Positions 1 to 6,557 of a DNA stretch of 13,764 nt are shown in pieces. How positions within the stretch are numbered: the first letter of the stretch is position 1; the number at the start of each line of letters is the position of its first letter. Location of the stretch: NCBI GenBank assembly GCA_905236735.1, contig CAJOOU010000053.1, positions 1 to 13,764 of the forward strand, in the 5' to 3' direction. The position numbers were made by a program, and so were the translations under genes. The DNA is from an uncultured Eubacterium sp. GTDB taxonomy: Bacteria; Bacillota; Clostridia; Lachnospirales; Lachnospiraceae. Under the pieces are notes generated by a model. The model was not told where the DNA came from and made no database searches. It was given only the letters and a program-made list of their open reading frames with translations.

Positions 1-456
1 CAAAATAACGGCTTTTGAATAATACGCCGCTCCGGATACAGTCTTTACTCCTTTAATCACTCCGTCTTCCACAATTATTTCGGTAACTTCCGCCTGCTTA
101 ATTGTAAGATGATCTGTATTTTCAAGAGTCATCCTCATAGTCTTACTGTATTCTGCCTTGTCAGCCTGAGCACGGAGTGAATGTACCGCAGGTCCTTTTG
201 ACTTATTAAGCATCTTTGACTGAATAAAGGTTTTGTCTATATTTTTTCCCATCTGTCCGCCAAGAGCATCCAGTTCTCTTACAAGATGACCTTTTGAACT
301 TCCCCCGACATGGGGATTACAGGGCATAAACGCTATTGAATTAATACTTACGGTAAAGATAATCGTTTCAAGTCCGAGTCTGGCGGTTGCCAGCGCGGCC
401 TCACAGCCGGCATGTCCCGCTCCTATGACACAGACATCATATTTTTCTTCTATCAT
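1..456 (-). CDS. mnmG: tRNA uridine-5-carboxymethylaminomethyl modification enzyme MnmG, N-terminal part
   Basis: This is the first 152 codons of MnmG (GidA), cut by the left edge of the window. The family is a FAD enzyme that works with MnmE to add a carboxymethylaminomethyl group to U34 of certain tRNAs in the cytoplasm. The start reads MIEEKYDVCVIGAGHAGCEA, with the dinucleotide-binding GAGHAG at residues 12-17. A second conserved FAD-contact stretch, NPHVGGSSKGH, lies near residues 46-56, and KGPAVHSLRAQADK follows. These are diagnostic of the family. The catalytic cysteines known from the family lie further on, outside the window. The ATG lies 14 bases after the mnmE stop, so the two genes are very probably cotranscribed, which fits their joint complex. 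No strong Shine-Dalgarno sequence is visible; GGAAAA just upstream is the best candidate. Confidence 0.97.
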   Translation of the reverse strand, partial: MIEEKYDVCVIGAGHAGCEAALATARLGLETIIFTVSINSIAFMPCNPHVGGSSKGHLVRELDALGGQMGKNIDKTFIQSKMLNKSKGPAVHSLRAQADKAEYSKTMRMTLENTDHLTIKQAEVTEIIVEDGVIKGVKTVSGAAYYSKAVIL

Positions 457-470
457 TGTTTTTCCAATCT

Positions 471-1847
471 CTACTTTCCCATACAAAATTTTGAAAATAT
501 TTCATCTATCAAATCCTCACCAACAGACTCTCCGGTAATTTCTCCAAGTGCCTCATATGCACTCTGCAAATCTATGGATAAAAAATCCTCGGGCATCTCA
601 TTTTCAATACCTGTCTTAACGAGTCTGAGGGAATTTAACGCCTTTTCAAGACACAGTCTTTGCCTCTCATTTGTTATATATATTTCATCATTGAACGAAA
701 TATCTCCCAGTGCAAACATTTCTTCAATGGTTTTTTCAAGTTCTTCTATTCCTTCTTTTTCTTTTGCTGATATCGGAATAATTGATTTATCAAGCAATTT
801 TTTCACATCATCTTCCGATATTACATTTTCAATATCTGTTTTGTTAAACAAAACAATTGCCTTCTTGTCATAAAGCAGCTCTATTATTTCCCTATCGTTG
901 GTATCAAGTTCTCTTGAAGAATCCACAACAAAAAGAACGAGATCTGCTTCCTCTATAATATTCTTTGCCTTTTCTACTCCTATCTGTTCTATCACATCAT
1001 CGGATTTTCTTATTCCGGCAGTATCTATAATATTAAGGCTCAACTCTCCGAGTTTAATGTGCTGTTCTATCACATCCCTCGTAGTTCCTTCTATATCTGT
1101 TACAATGGCCTTCTCTTTTTTTGCAAGAGCATTTAAAAGTGAAGATTTTCCGGCATTGGGCTTTCCTACTATTGCCGTCTGTATGCCTTCCTGAAGCATA
1201 CTTCCGTTATTATAACTTTTTATAAGCTTCTCTGTCTCATCAATAAGCCCGCAAACAACATTATTTATCTTTTCATAATATCCGTCAAGTGTATAATGTT
1301 CGGGATCATCAAGTGCAGCCTCGATAAATGCAGTCTGCTCAAGTATTATCGCCCTGCATGAAGAAATTTTTTTGTAAACAGACCCCTGCACCTGTGAAAC
1401 CGAACTTTTTCTGGCAAATTCATTTTTAGAATTAATCAGATCAATTACCGCCTCTGCTGAAGAAAGATCTATTCTTCCGTTAAGAAAAGCTCTCTTTGTA
1501 AACTCACCCGGTTCTGCCGGTCTTGCTCCGGCGCTTACTACGGTGTTTAAAATATCCTGCATGACCTTTATACCGCCATGACAATCTATCTCCACAGTAT
1601 CTTCTTTTGTATAGCTGTTCGGCGCAAGCATTTTAAGTACCATTACTTCATCAATGACCTCATTGCCTTTTTTTATAAAGCCATAGCTCACCGTATGGGA
1701 TTTCACATCGGAAAATCTCAAATTTTTGTTTTTCATCGTAAATATTTTATCCACGATTTCTACGCTTTTACTTCCACTTATCCTCACTATCCCTATTCCT
1801 GATGGGGACATGGCCGTAGCTATTGCTGCAATGGTATCATCAAACAT
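471..1847 (-). CDS. mnmE: tRNA modification GTPase MnmE (TrmE)
   Basis: MnmE is the GTPase partner of MnmG in tRNA U34 modification. The 458 residues match the usual family length. Residues 1-120 form the tetrahydrofolate-binding N-terminal domain, starting MFDDTIAAIATAMSPSGIGI and containing CHGG at 89-92. A helical domain follows, with a Ras-like G domain inserted at about 220-380. Its motifs are G1 GKPNAGKS (228-235), G3 DTAG (275-278) and G4 NKTD (335-338). The C-terminus FCMGK carries Cys455, equivalent to the conserved cysteine of the usual FCIGK ending. I chose the ATG at 1847 because AGGAGT lies 4-5 bases upstream and the family starts there. An in-frame ATG at 1904 would add 19 residues with no homology. 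A stem-loop separates it from jag. Confidence 0.97.
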   Translation of the reverse strand: MFDDTIAAIATAMSPSGIGIVRISGSKSVEIVDKIFTMKNKNLRFSDVKSHTVSYGFIKKGNEVIDEVMVLKMLAPNSYTKEDTVEIDCHGGIKVMQDILNTVVSAGARPAEPGEFTKRAFLNGRIDLSSAEAVIDLINSKNEFARKSSVSQVQGSVYKKISSCRAIILEQTAFIEAALDDPEHYTLDGYYEKINNVVCGLIDETEKLIKSYNNGSMLQEGIQTAIVGKPNAGKSSLLNALAKKEKAIVTDIEGTTRDVIEQHIKLGELSLNIIDTAGIRKSDDVIEQIGVEKAKNIIEEADLVLFVVDSSRELDTNDREIIELLYDKKAIVLFNKTDIENVISEDDVKKLLDKSIIPISAKEKEGIEELEKTIEEMFALGDISFNDEIYITNERQRLCLEKALNSLRLVKTGIENEMPEDFLSIDLQSAYEALGEITGESVGEDLIDEIFSKFCMGK

Positions 1848-1879
1848 AATTACTCCTATCCGACTAATATAAAAAGAAT

Positions 1880-1909
1880 AAAGGTTGCTATATAACAATA
1901 ACAACCTTT
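1880..1909 (-). terminator. Stem-loop between jag and mnmE, possible weak or partial terminator
   Basis: An 8-bp perfect inverted repeat (AAAGGTTG and CAACCTTT) encloses a 14-base loop in the 75-base gap between jag and mnmE. On the minus strand it is followed by ATTCTTTTTATATT, which is U-rich but interrupted. It could trim read-through from jag into mnmE, or be a processing site. The stem is AT-rich at its base and the loop is large, so strong termination is doubtful. Confidence 0.4.
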
Positions 1910-1922
1910 TTCCAGCACTGCT

Positions 1923-2546
1923 CTATTTTTTAAGCGTTACCACTATATGACGATAAGGCTCATCACCTTCGCTGTGTGTTGTTACATAGCTGTCATTTTG
2001 AAGTGCATAATGTATAACTCTTCTCTCAAACGGATTCATAGGTTCAAGAGTAACAGGTCTCTTTGTCCTCTTTACCTTAAATGCGATATTTTTGGCAAGA
2101 TTTTCAAGAGTCTCTTTTCTTCTCTGTCTGTAATTCTCCGTATCAAGCTTAACCTTTATGTATTCTTCGGAGTTCTTATTTAATACAAGACTTGTAAGAT
2201 ACTGCAGAGAATCAAGTGTCTGTCCTCTCTTACCTATGAGAATACCCATATTTTCACCTATCATATTAATATCAATGGCATTATCAATCTCATCTTTTTT
2301 TATTTCAAACTCCACATCTAAGTCCATGGTTTTCATTACACTTGAAAGGAATTCTTTTGCTACATCTTCTATAGAATTCTTTTTCTTTGCTTTGATTACC
2401 GCTGGCTTGTTTCCAAGTCCCAAAAATCCCGAACTTCCTTTTTCAATTACCTCATATTCAAGCTGATCACTTGTAACTCCGAGTTGTACCAAAGCTTCGG
2501 TTACGGCGTCTTCTACCGTTTTACCTTCTACCTGTATATATTCCAT
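1923..2546 (-). CDS. jag: RNA-binding protein Jag (KhpB; Jag-N, KH and R3H domains)
   Basis: This is the SpoIIIJ-associated protein Jag, also called KhpB, a cytoplasmic RNA-binding protein encoded beside yidC in most Firmicutes. It has 207 residues. The Jag N-terminal domain covers about residues 1-52 (EYIQVEGKTVEDAVTEAL, then GSSGFLGLGNKPA). A KH domain follows at about 75-150 with the RNA-contacting GxxG loop GKRG at 105-108. The R3H domain occupies about 150-207 and has the R-x3-H signature in ERRVIH, Arg175 and His179. AAGGGG lies about 9 bases before the ATG. The gap to the yidC stop is 12 bases, so it belongs to the same transcript. In other Firmicutes the family is linked to cell division and envelope control; that role is not visible here. 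Confidence 0.95.
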   Translation of the reverse strand: MEYIQVEGKTVEDAVTEALVQLGVTSDQLEYEVIEKGSSGFLGLGNKPAVIKAKKKNSIEDVAKEFLSSVMKTMDLDVEFEIKKDEIDNAIDINMIGENMGILIGKRGQTLDSLQYLTSLVLNKNSEEYIKVKLDTENYRQRRKETLENLAKNIAFKVKRTKRPVTLEPMNPFERRVIHYALQNDSYVTTHSEGDEPYRHIVVTLKK

Positions 2547-2558
2547 TATTCCATCCCC

Positions 2559-3842
2559 TTACTTCGTATTTCTTTCATTAAATTCTTTTACCATATTTGC
2601 TCTTGCACTGAGTGAGCCGGGCTTTGCCTTTGATTTATACTCATTGGCTTTTGAAAGAATTTCATTTCTTTCTTCTTCCGATACACTTGAACCTTTAAGA
2701 GTTCTTGTGTTAAGCTGGGCAGCCTGATTCATTCTTTCAATGTTTGCAGCTCTCTTCTTTCTTTTTTCCTCAGCCTTTTCCTTGTTCTTTTCTATTATTT
2801 CATTAAGGTCTATTTTGTCAAAATGTTTATTTAAAATAAACTGATAAAAGCTCCTTATTACACCACCGGCAATCCAATAAAGTCCAAGACCTACAGGAAG
2901 TGTGAATGCAAGGAAAACAGAAAAAAGAGGCATGGTATAATTCATTGTCTTCATCTGCTGCGCCATTGCGTCATTCGGATCTGCCGAAGCCTGAGGCATA
3001 AGCTTAAAGTTGAGAAGCTGTACCGCTCCCGCAAGTACAGGTATAAGTATTGCGAGTATTACCAGTAAATAAGATCCACTTTTAAAACTGCTGGTAATTA
3101 TATACTGCGGAGAATTAGTAATATTTAAAAAACAGAAATTGTTTATGTTGTTAAATGCTTCCTGTACTGAATCGAAATCAACCGTTGGAAATCCTTCTGA
3201 AAGGGTATCCCAATTTGTCGGTGAAAGCTTATATAAAATATCAACGATTCTGTTCTGCACATCATTATCACTTGATATATCTGATATGGATAAAGATGAT
3301 ACTCCTATATTTCTGAGGGATATATTAAAGTTTTCAACTATACCGTCAAAAGTACTTTTATATCCTTCGGTTGCCATTATACCGTCAACTGCCGGCATAA
3401 GTGTTTCCTTTACCTTTGTTACATAGGCAGGAACATTGTAAATAACTCTGTATAACGGGAACAGGAACAATATAGACAAAAATGCCTGTGCACATGATCC
3501 GCTTGGTGATATACCATACTTATCATATACCTGTCTCTGCTCTTCCATCATTTTCTGCTGAGACTGCTGGTCTCTCTTATCCTTATATTTTTTCTGGATT
3601 TCTTTAATTTCAGGCTGCATCTTCTGCGAAAGCCTTGAAAACTTCTGCTGTTTATATGTCAGCGGAAGCATAAGTGTATAAATAATAAAGGTAAGTAATA
3701 TTATTGCCACACCTATATTATTTATCCCTATTGCACAAAGTCCATTGTACAATATGTCCATTATCTTTCCCAGAAGAATTGCTATCCATCCAAAGATTTT
3801 CATCTTGCCAACATAAGCTGTTGCTAAAACCGGATAGGACAT
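2559..3842 (-). CDS. yidC: Membrane protein insertase YidC (SpoIIIJ/Oxa1 family) with extended external loop
   Basis: YidC inserts and folds membrane proteins, alone or with SecYEG. The protein has 427 residues, against about 260-290 for Bacillus paralogues. Visible segments are core TM1 at about 43-61, a charged cytoplasmic helical hairpin at 62-115 (KQQKFSRLSQKMQPEIKEIQ), TM2 at about 118-137, an external loop of about 115 residues, TM3 at 256-278, and TM4/TM5 at 302-335. A basic tail of about 90 residues ends the protein. PSGSCAQAFLSILFLFPLYRVIYN and LPVGLGLYWIAGG are family signatures. There is no lipobox cysteine near the N-terminus, unlike SpoIIIJ. The residue aligned with the groove arginine of TM1 is Tyr55. 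AGGAGGT sits 8 bases before the ATG, which fixes the start. It lies between yidD and jag, as expected. Confidence 0.96.
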   Translation of the reverse strand: MSYPVLATAYVGKMKIFGWIAILLGKIMDILYNGLCAIGINNIGVAIILLTFIIYTLMLPLTYKQQKFSRLSQKMQPEIKEIQKKYKDKRDQQSQQKMMEEQRQVYDKYGISPSGSCAQAFLSILFLFPLYRVIYNVPAYVTKVKETLMPAVDGIMATEGYKSTFDGIVENFNISLRNIGVSSLSISDISSDNDVQNRIVDILYKLSPTNWDTLSEGFPTVDFDSVQEAFNNINNFCFLNITNSPQYIITSSFKSGSYLLVILAILIPVLAGAVQLLNFKLMPQASADPNDAMAQQMKTMNYTMPLFSVFLAFTLPVGLGLYWIAGGVIRSFYQFILNKHFDKIDLNEIIEKNKEKAEEKRKKRAANIERMNQAAQLNTRTLKGSSVSEEERNEILSKANEYKSKAKPGSLSARANMVKEFNERNTK

Positions 3843-3861
3843 TTAATTCTACCTCCTAATA

Positions 3862-4071
3862 TTACGGAACAGGATCATACCCACCTTTTGAAAAAGGATT
3901 GCATCTCATAATTCTCCACGCAGCAAGAGCCGAACCCTTTATAGCCCCATACTTTTGCACAGCTTCCAGCCCATAGCATGAGCATGTGGGATAGTAAGGA
4001 CATCTGGTCCTTTTAAGTGGTGATAAATATTTTTGATACAATCTTATAAGGTATATTAAAATATTTTTCAT
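3862..4071 (-). CDS. yidD: Membrane protein insertion efficiency factor YidD
   Basis: YidD is a small, membrane-associated protein that improves membrane protein insertion by YidC. The 69 residues cover the whole family domain. An amphipathic N-terminal helix (MKNILIYLIRLYQKYLSP) is followed by CPYYPTCSCYGLEAV, with Cys24, Cys30 and Cys32. The closing signature is RIMRCNPFSKGGYDPVP, with Cys57. It lies 24 bases after rnpA and 19 bases before yidC. The yidC Shine-Dalgarno sequence begins 4 bases beyond its stop codon, so tight coupling is likely. Its own ribosome binding site is weak (an AAGAAGACGG stretch), which suggests low expression or coupling to rnpA. Confidence 0.95.
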   Translation of the reverse strand: MKNILIYLIRLYQKYLSPLKRTRCPYYPTCSCYGLEAVQKYGAIKGSALAAWRIMRCNPFSKGGYDPVP

Positions 4072-4095
4072 TATAATCCGTCTTCTTTGTTTCCC

Positions 4096-4440
4096 TTACA
4101 GTTTACCATCTGTAATATGGTGAAGATTTCCCAAGTGCAATAGAGACTTCTCGATTTCAAAATAATTTAAGTCCCTTGCCTGCATCCTTGCGACGACTAC
4201 AATATCCAGCCCGGTGCTGAATACATCTTCATTTAGTCTGTAACTTTCTCTTACAAGTCTCGTGATATGATGTCTGACTACGCTGTTTCCGACTTTTTTA
4301 CTTACGGAAATTCCTATTCTGTTTATATCCATTCCATTCTCTTTTACATACATGACGAGTTGTCTGTTCGCCTTTGATGTTCCACTCTTATATACTTTTT
4401 GAAAATCCTTATTTTTTTTTAATGATGTAGAGAACTTCAT
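4096..4440 (-). CDS. rnpA: Ribonuclease P protein component
   Basis: RnpA is the protein cofactor of RNase P, which removes 5' leaders from pre-tRNA. The 114 residues are the normal length. The start MKFSTSLKKNKDFQKVYKSG and the segment NRIGISVSKKVGNSVVRHHI (40-59) are typical. The conserved RNA-contacting helix, usually RNRxKR, reads RHHITR at 56-61: Arg56 and Arg61 are kept, while Asn, Arg and Lys positions are replaced. AAAAGGA lies about 8 bases upstream of the ATG. The gene follows rpmH across a 62-base gap that contains a terminator-like hairpin, so its transcript level is probably below that of rpmH. Confidence 0.96.
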   Translation of the reverse strand: MKFSTSLKKNKDFQKVYKSGTSKANRQLVMYVKENGMDINRIGISVSKKVGNSVVRHHITRLVRESYRLNEDVFSTGLDIVVVARMQARDLNYFEIEKSLLHLGNLHHITDGKL

Positions 4441-4465
4441 AGATTTATCCTTTTCTTTTCAGAAG

Positions 4466-4490
4466 AAAAAAAGACCACATTATTGTGGCC
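4466..4490 (-). terminator. Terminator-like hairpin between rpmH and rnpA
   Basis: On the minus strand, GGCCACA, loop ATAA and TGTGGTC form a 7-bp stem with one G-U pair, followed at once by seven T residues. This has the shape of an intrinsic terminator. It lies 12 bases after the rpmH stop and upstream of the rnpA ribosome binding site. I see no separate promoter for rnpA, so partial read-through (attenuation) is the likely role. Confidence 0.75.
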
Positions 4491-4502
4491 TTAAAATTCG
4501 TC

Positions 4503-4646
4503 TTATGCTGATAATTTCTTTCTTCCCTTTAATCTTCTAGCAGCTAAAACTTTTCTTCCGCCAGCTGTACTCATTCTTGCTCTGAATCCGTGTACTTTAG
4601 ATCTGTGTCTTTTCTTCGGCTGGTATGTCATTGTACCTTTTCTCAT
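4503..4646 (-). CDS. rpmH: 50S ribosomal protein L34
   Basis: L34 is a very small, basic protein of the large ribosomal subunit. The 47-residue product starts MRKGTMTYQPKKRHRSKVHG and contains the family core FRARMSTAGGRKVLAARRLK, ending GRKKLSA. The family is usually 44 residues. AGGAGGT lies 8 bases before the ATG at 4646 and supports this start. A second in-frame ATG (residue 6) would give a 42-residue form but has only a poor binding site. It is the first gene of the leftward transcript and has a strong promoter about 60 bases upstream. A terminator-like hairpin follows it. Confidence 0.96.
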   Translation of the reverse strand: MRKGTMTYQPKKRHRSKVHGFRARMSTAGGRKVLAARRLKGRKKLSA

Positions 4647-4704
4647 TTCACTGCACCTCCTTTATATATTCCAAATAGTATTTTTCGTGAAAACATCAAC
4701 ACCA

Positions 4705-4733
4705 ATTATATTCATAATACATTATTTAGTCAA
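4705..4733 (-). promoter_or_regulatory. Sigma-A type promoter for the rpmH-rnpA-yidDC-jag-mnmEG block
   Basis: On the minus strand, TTGACT (4733-4728) and a perfect TATAAT (4710-4705) are separated by exactly 17 bases. Five of six and six of six positions match the consensus. Transcription would begin near 4698, leaving a leader of about 50 bases before the rpmH ATG. This is the strongest promoter I see in the window, as expected for a ribosomal protein gene. Confidence 0.8.
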
Positions 4734-4792
4734 GAGGAAATTAGCAAGAAATCGCTGTTTTACAATAAATTTTTTTTATAGGTTTCCATAAA

Positions 4793-4858
4793 TTATCCAA
4801 TTTTTGTGGATAACATGTTGATAAGTAGTTGAATAAATGGTTGATAAAATTTGGATAA
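4793..4858 (-). other. oriC: oriC part 1: DnaA-box cluster upstream of dnaA
   Basis: Four box-like 9-mers have the consensus TTATCCACA orientation on the minus strand. They are 4805-4813 (perfect), 4816-4824 (TTATCAACA, one mismatch), 4839-4847 (TTATCAACC, two) and 4850-4858 (TTATCCAAA, one). A fifth, TTATCCAAT at 4793-4801, faces the other way with two mismatches. The rest of the 378-base gap between rpmH and dnaA holds the two divergent promoters and an AT-rich segment with a run of nine T residues near 4924-4932. A DnaA-box cluster here fits an origin and also autoregulation of dnaA. Confidence 0.85.
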
Positions 4859-4958
4859 ATAATTATATGAGGCTCTAATTCCCGATTTTAGTGATTTTTA
4901 AGTGTTCATACTTATTTTTTAGATTTTTTTTTAAATTCCTTTATATGGCAAATTATAA

Positions 4959-4987
4959 TTGAAATAAAGGCATAAATGGAGTATTAT
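4959..4987 (+). promoter_or_regulatory. Sigma-A type promoter for dnaA
   Basis: TTGAAA (4959-4964) and TATTAT (4982-4987) are separated by 17 bases, with one or two mismatches in each hexamer. Transcription would start near 4994, giving a leader of about 30 bases. The DnaA boxes at 4793-4858 lie about 100 bases upstream, so repression by DnaA would act from that side. The dnaA ribosome binding site is unusual: GGTGA four bases before the ATG, plus AAGGA further upstream, rather than one full AGGAGG. Confidence 0.65.
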
Positions 4988-5024
4988 ATTATGGTAGATT
5001 ATTATGTAAGGAAACGGTGAATCA

Positions 5025-6371
5025 ATGGAAGTCTTAAAGGAAAAATGGGAAGAAATATTAAAGCTCGTCAGGGAGGAACACGAACTTACTGATATTTCTT
5101 TTGATACCTGGCTTAAACCGCTTAAACTTGTTAAAGTTGAAAACGGCGCCGTTTATATTCTTGTTCCATCCGAACAGATGGCAATCAAATATCTCGAAAG
5201 AAAATACGAACTTCCTCTTAAGGTAGCTATAGGTGAGATTACCGGAGTCGAATACGAAATTAAATTCATCCTCCCTAATCAGCTGGAAGAAGAAACTACT
5301 AGTAATAATGAAGAAACTCATTCCGTTAATGTATCAAATGATGATATTAATTTAAGAGAAAACCTTACTTTTGATACCTTCGTTGTAGGTAATAATAATA
5401 AATTTGCTCATTCAGTTGCAGTTGCGGTTGCAGAATCACCGGGAGAATTTGACAGTTATAACCCTCTCCTCATATATGGAGGCCCGGGTCTGGGTAAAAC
5501 CCACCTTATGCAGGCGATTGCTCATTATATTAAAGAAACCAATCCTTCCTATATAGTAAGATATGTTTCATCTGAGGTATTTACAAATGAGCTTGTATCA
5601 GCTCTCGGAAAAAAAACAATGCCTCAGTTCCGTGAAAAATACAGAAATGTAGATGTACTTTTAATTGACGATATCCAATTCATCATAGGCAAGGAACAGA
5701 CCCAGGAAGAATTTTTTAATACCTTCAATATTCTCCATTCATCCAAAAAGCAAATCGTTATTTCCAGCGATAAGCCTCCAAAGGAGATGAAAAATCTCGA
5801 AGAAAGAATTTCTTCAAGACTTGTATGGGGAATAATGGCAGATATCAGTTTTCCTGATTACGAGACAAGGCTTGCTATTTTAAATAAAAAAGCAGAACTC
5901 GATAATTTCTCCGTTAGCAGAGATGTTCTGGATTATATAGCTACAAACTTTACTTCAAATATTCGAGACCTTGAGGGTGCCCTTAATAAATTAAAAGCAT
6001 TTTCAAATCTCCAAAAACAGGACATAACATTGGAAATTGCAGAACAGGAACTTGCAAATATGATTTCCCCAAATTCCAAAAAAGAAATAACGGTGTCATA
6101 TATTGTAGATGTTGTCTGCGACCATTTTCATATTTCAAATGATGACATTATATCATCAAACAGAAGTAATGATGTAGCCTATCCCCGGCAGATTGCTTTT
6201 TATCTCTGCAAAAAATTTACCAATTCCACCCTTAAAGACATAGGTGGAAAGATAGGTAACAGAGACCATTCTACCGTTAAACACGGTGTGGATAAAATAG
6301 AAAAAGAATATGATAACAGTGTGGATACCCGTAATCTTATAGACACTCTTATTAAAAAGATAAATCCATAA
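5025..6371 (+). CDS. dnaA: Chromosomal replication initiator protein DnaA
   Basis: DnaA is the AAA+ ATPase that binds DnaA boxes and opens oriC. The 448 residues are the usual length. Domain I (about 1-80) begins MEVLKEKWEEILKLV and includes the conserved SFDTWLKPL. A short, acidic, poorly conserved linker (about 85-112) forms domain II. Domain III starts at NLTFDTFVVGNNNKFAH and carries Walker A GGPGLGKT (152-159), Walker B LLIDD (212-216) and the arginine-finger region ERISSRL, with Arg265. Domain IV ends with the DNA-binding signature DHSTVKHG (414-421). The ATG at 5025 is preceded by GGTGA and a promoter. The gene is flanked by DnaA boxes on both sides. Confidence 0.98.
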   Translation: MEVLKEKWEEILKLVREEHELTDISFDTWLKPLKLVKVENGAVYILVPSEQMAIKYLERKYELPLKVAIGEITGVEYEIKFILPNQLEEETTSNNEETHSVNVSNDDINLRENLTFDTFVVGNNNKFAHSVAVAVAESPGEFDSYNPLLIYGGPGLGKTHLMQAIAHYIKETNPSYIVRYVSSEVFTNELVSALGKKTMPQFREKYRNVDVLLIDDIQFIIGKEQTQEEFFNTFNILHSSKKQIVISSDKPPKEMKNLEERISSRLVWGIMADISFPDYETRLAILNKKAELDNFSVSRDVLDYIATNFTSNIRDLEGALNKLKAFSNLQKQDITLEIAEQELANMISPNSKKEITVSYIVDVVCDHFHISNDDIISSNRSNDVAYPRQIAFYLCKKFTNSTLKDIGGKIGNRDHSTVKHGVDKIEKEYDNSVDTRNLIDTLIKKINP

Positions 6372-6388
6372 TAATTTATATATCCACA
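6287..6388. other. DnaA boxes at the 3' end of dnaA and just after it
   Basis: Three matches sit in a row. TTATCCACA on the minus strand is perfect at 6287-6295. The 6320-6328 site on the same strand has one mismatch. ATATCCACA on the plus strand at 6380-6388 has one mismatch. The first lies in the conserved codons for VKHGVDKIE and may be there for protein reasons. The last is non-coding and more likely to be functional. They lead into the unwinding element before dnaN. Confidence 0.5.
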
Positions 6389-6451
6389 TTTATAAACAAA
6401 AGATTAACCTCAAATAAACACGGTTATAAGTTTTAACTTTTGAAATTAAGT

Positions 6452-6470
6452 CCCATTTTATATGGGTTTT
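6452..6470 (+). terminator. Short stem-loop after dnaA, weak terminator candidate
   Basis: CCCAT and ATGGG form a 5-bp stem with a 5-base loop, followed by TTTT. It lies 80 bases after the dnaA stop, in the 186-base gap before dnaN. The stem is short, so it may instead be an incidental palindrome within the origin. No clear promoter for dnaN is visible, so some read-through from dnaA is expected. Confidence 0.3.
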
Positions 6471-6483
6471 GGGAGTTATAAAC

Positions 6484-6532
6484 ATATCAACACTCCCTAC
6501 TAATACTACTACTAAAATAATATTTATTTATT
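6484..6532 (+). other. oriC: oriC part 2: DnaA-trio and AT-rich unwinding element between dnaA and dnaN
   Basis: In order there is a weak DnaA box ATATCAACA (6484-6492, two mismatches to TTATCCACA), a C-rich CTCCC (6493-6497), and six in-register triplets CTA CTA ATA CTA CTA CTA (6497-6514). An A/T-only tract then runs from 6515 to 6532. Read 3' to 5' on the bottom strand the triplets are GAT GAT TAT GAT GAT GAT, the form of the DnaA-trio repeats known in Bacillus subtilis. There they guide DnaA onto single-stranded DNA at the site of opening. The position, between dnaA and dnaN, is also the same. That this site works as the unwinding element is inference from layout. Confidence 0.8.
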
Positions 6533-6557
6533 GATAAGGGAAGGAGTTTTTCTAACT

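Noticed and set aside
412..873. Open reading frame of 153 codons on the plus strand, antisense to mnmE and mnmG
   Set aside because: It has no ribosome binding site or family resemblance and is low in complexity (Ser, Phe, Ile). It is a shadow of the genes on the other strand.
1848..1904. Upstream ATG at 1904 for mnmE
   Set aside because: The extra 19 residues have no family match and run through the stem-loop. The ATG at 1847 has a clear AGGAGT upstream and the standard family start.
4841..4869. A second possible dnaA promoter, TTGATA, 17 bases, TATATG, overlapping the DnaA boxes
   Set aside because: The -10 hexamer matches only four of six positions, and a better promoter lies nearer to dnaA at 4959-4987. 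In AT-rich DNA such matches are common.
6513..6523. dnaN promoter -10 candidates (TAAAAT, TAATAT) in the AT-rich tract
   Set aside because: No acceptable -35 sequence occurs 16-18 bases upstream of either, so I do not call a promoter.
6531..6557. TTG start for dnaN at 6531
   Set aside because: It lies in the unwinding tract, has no ribosome binding site, and the family starts with MKI at 6558.
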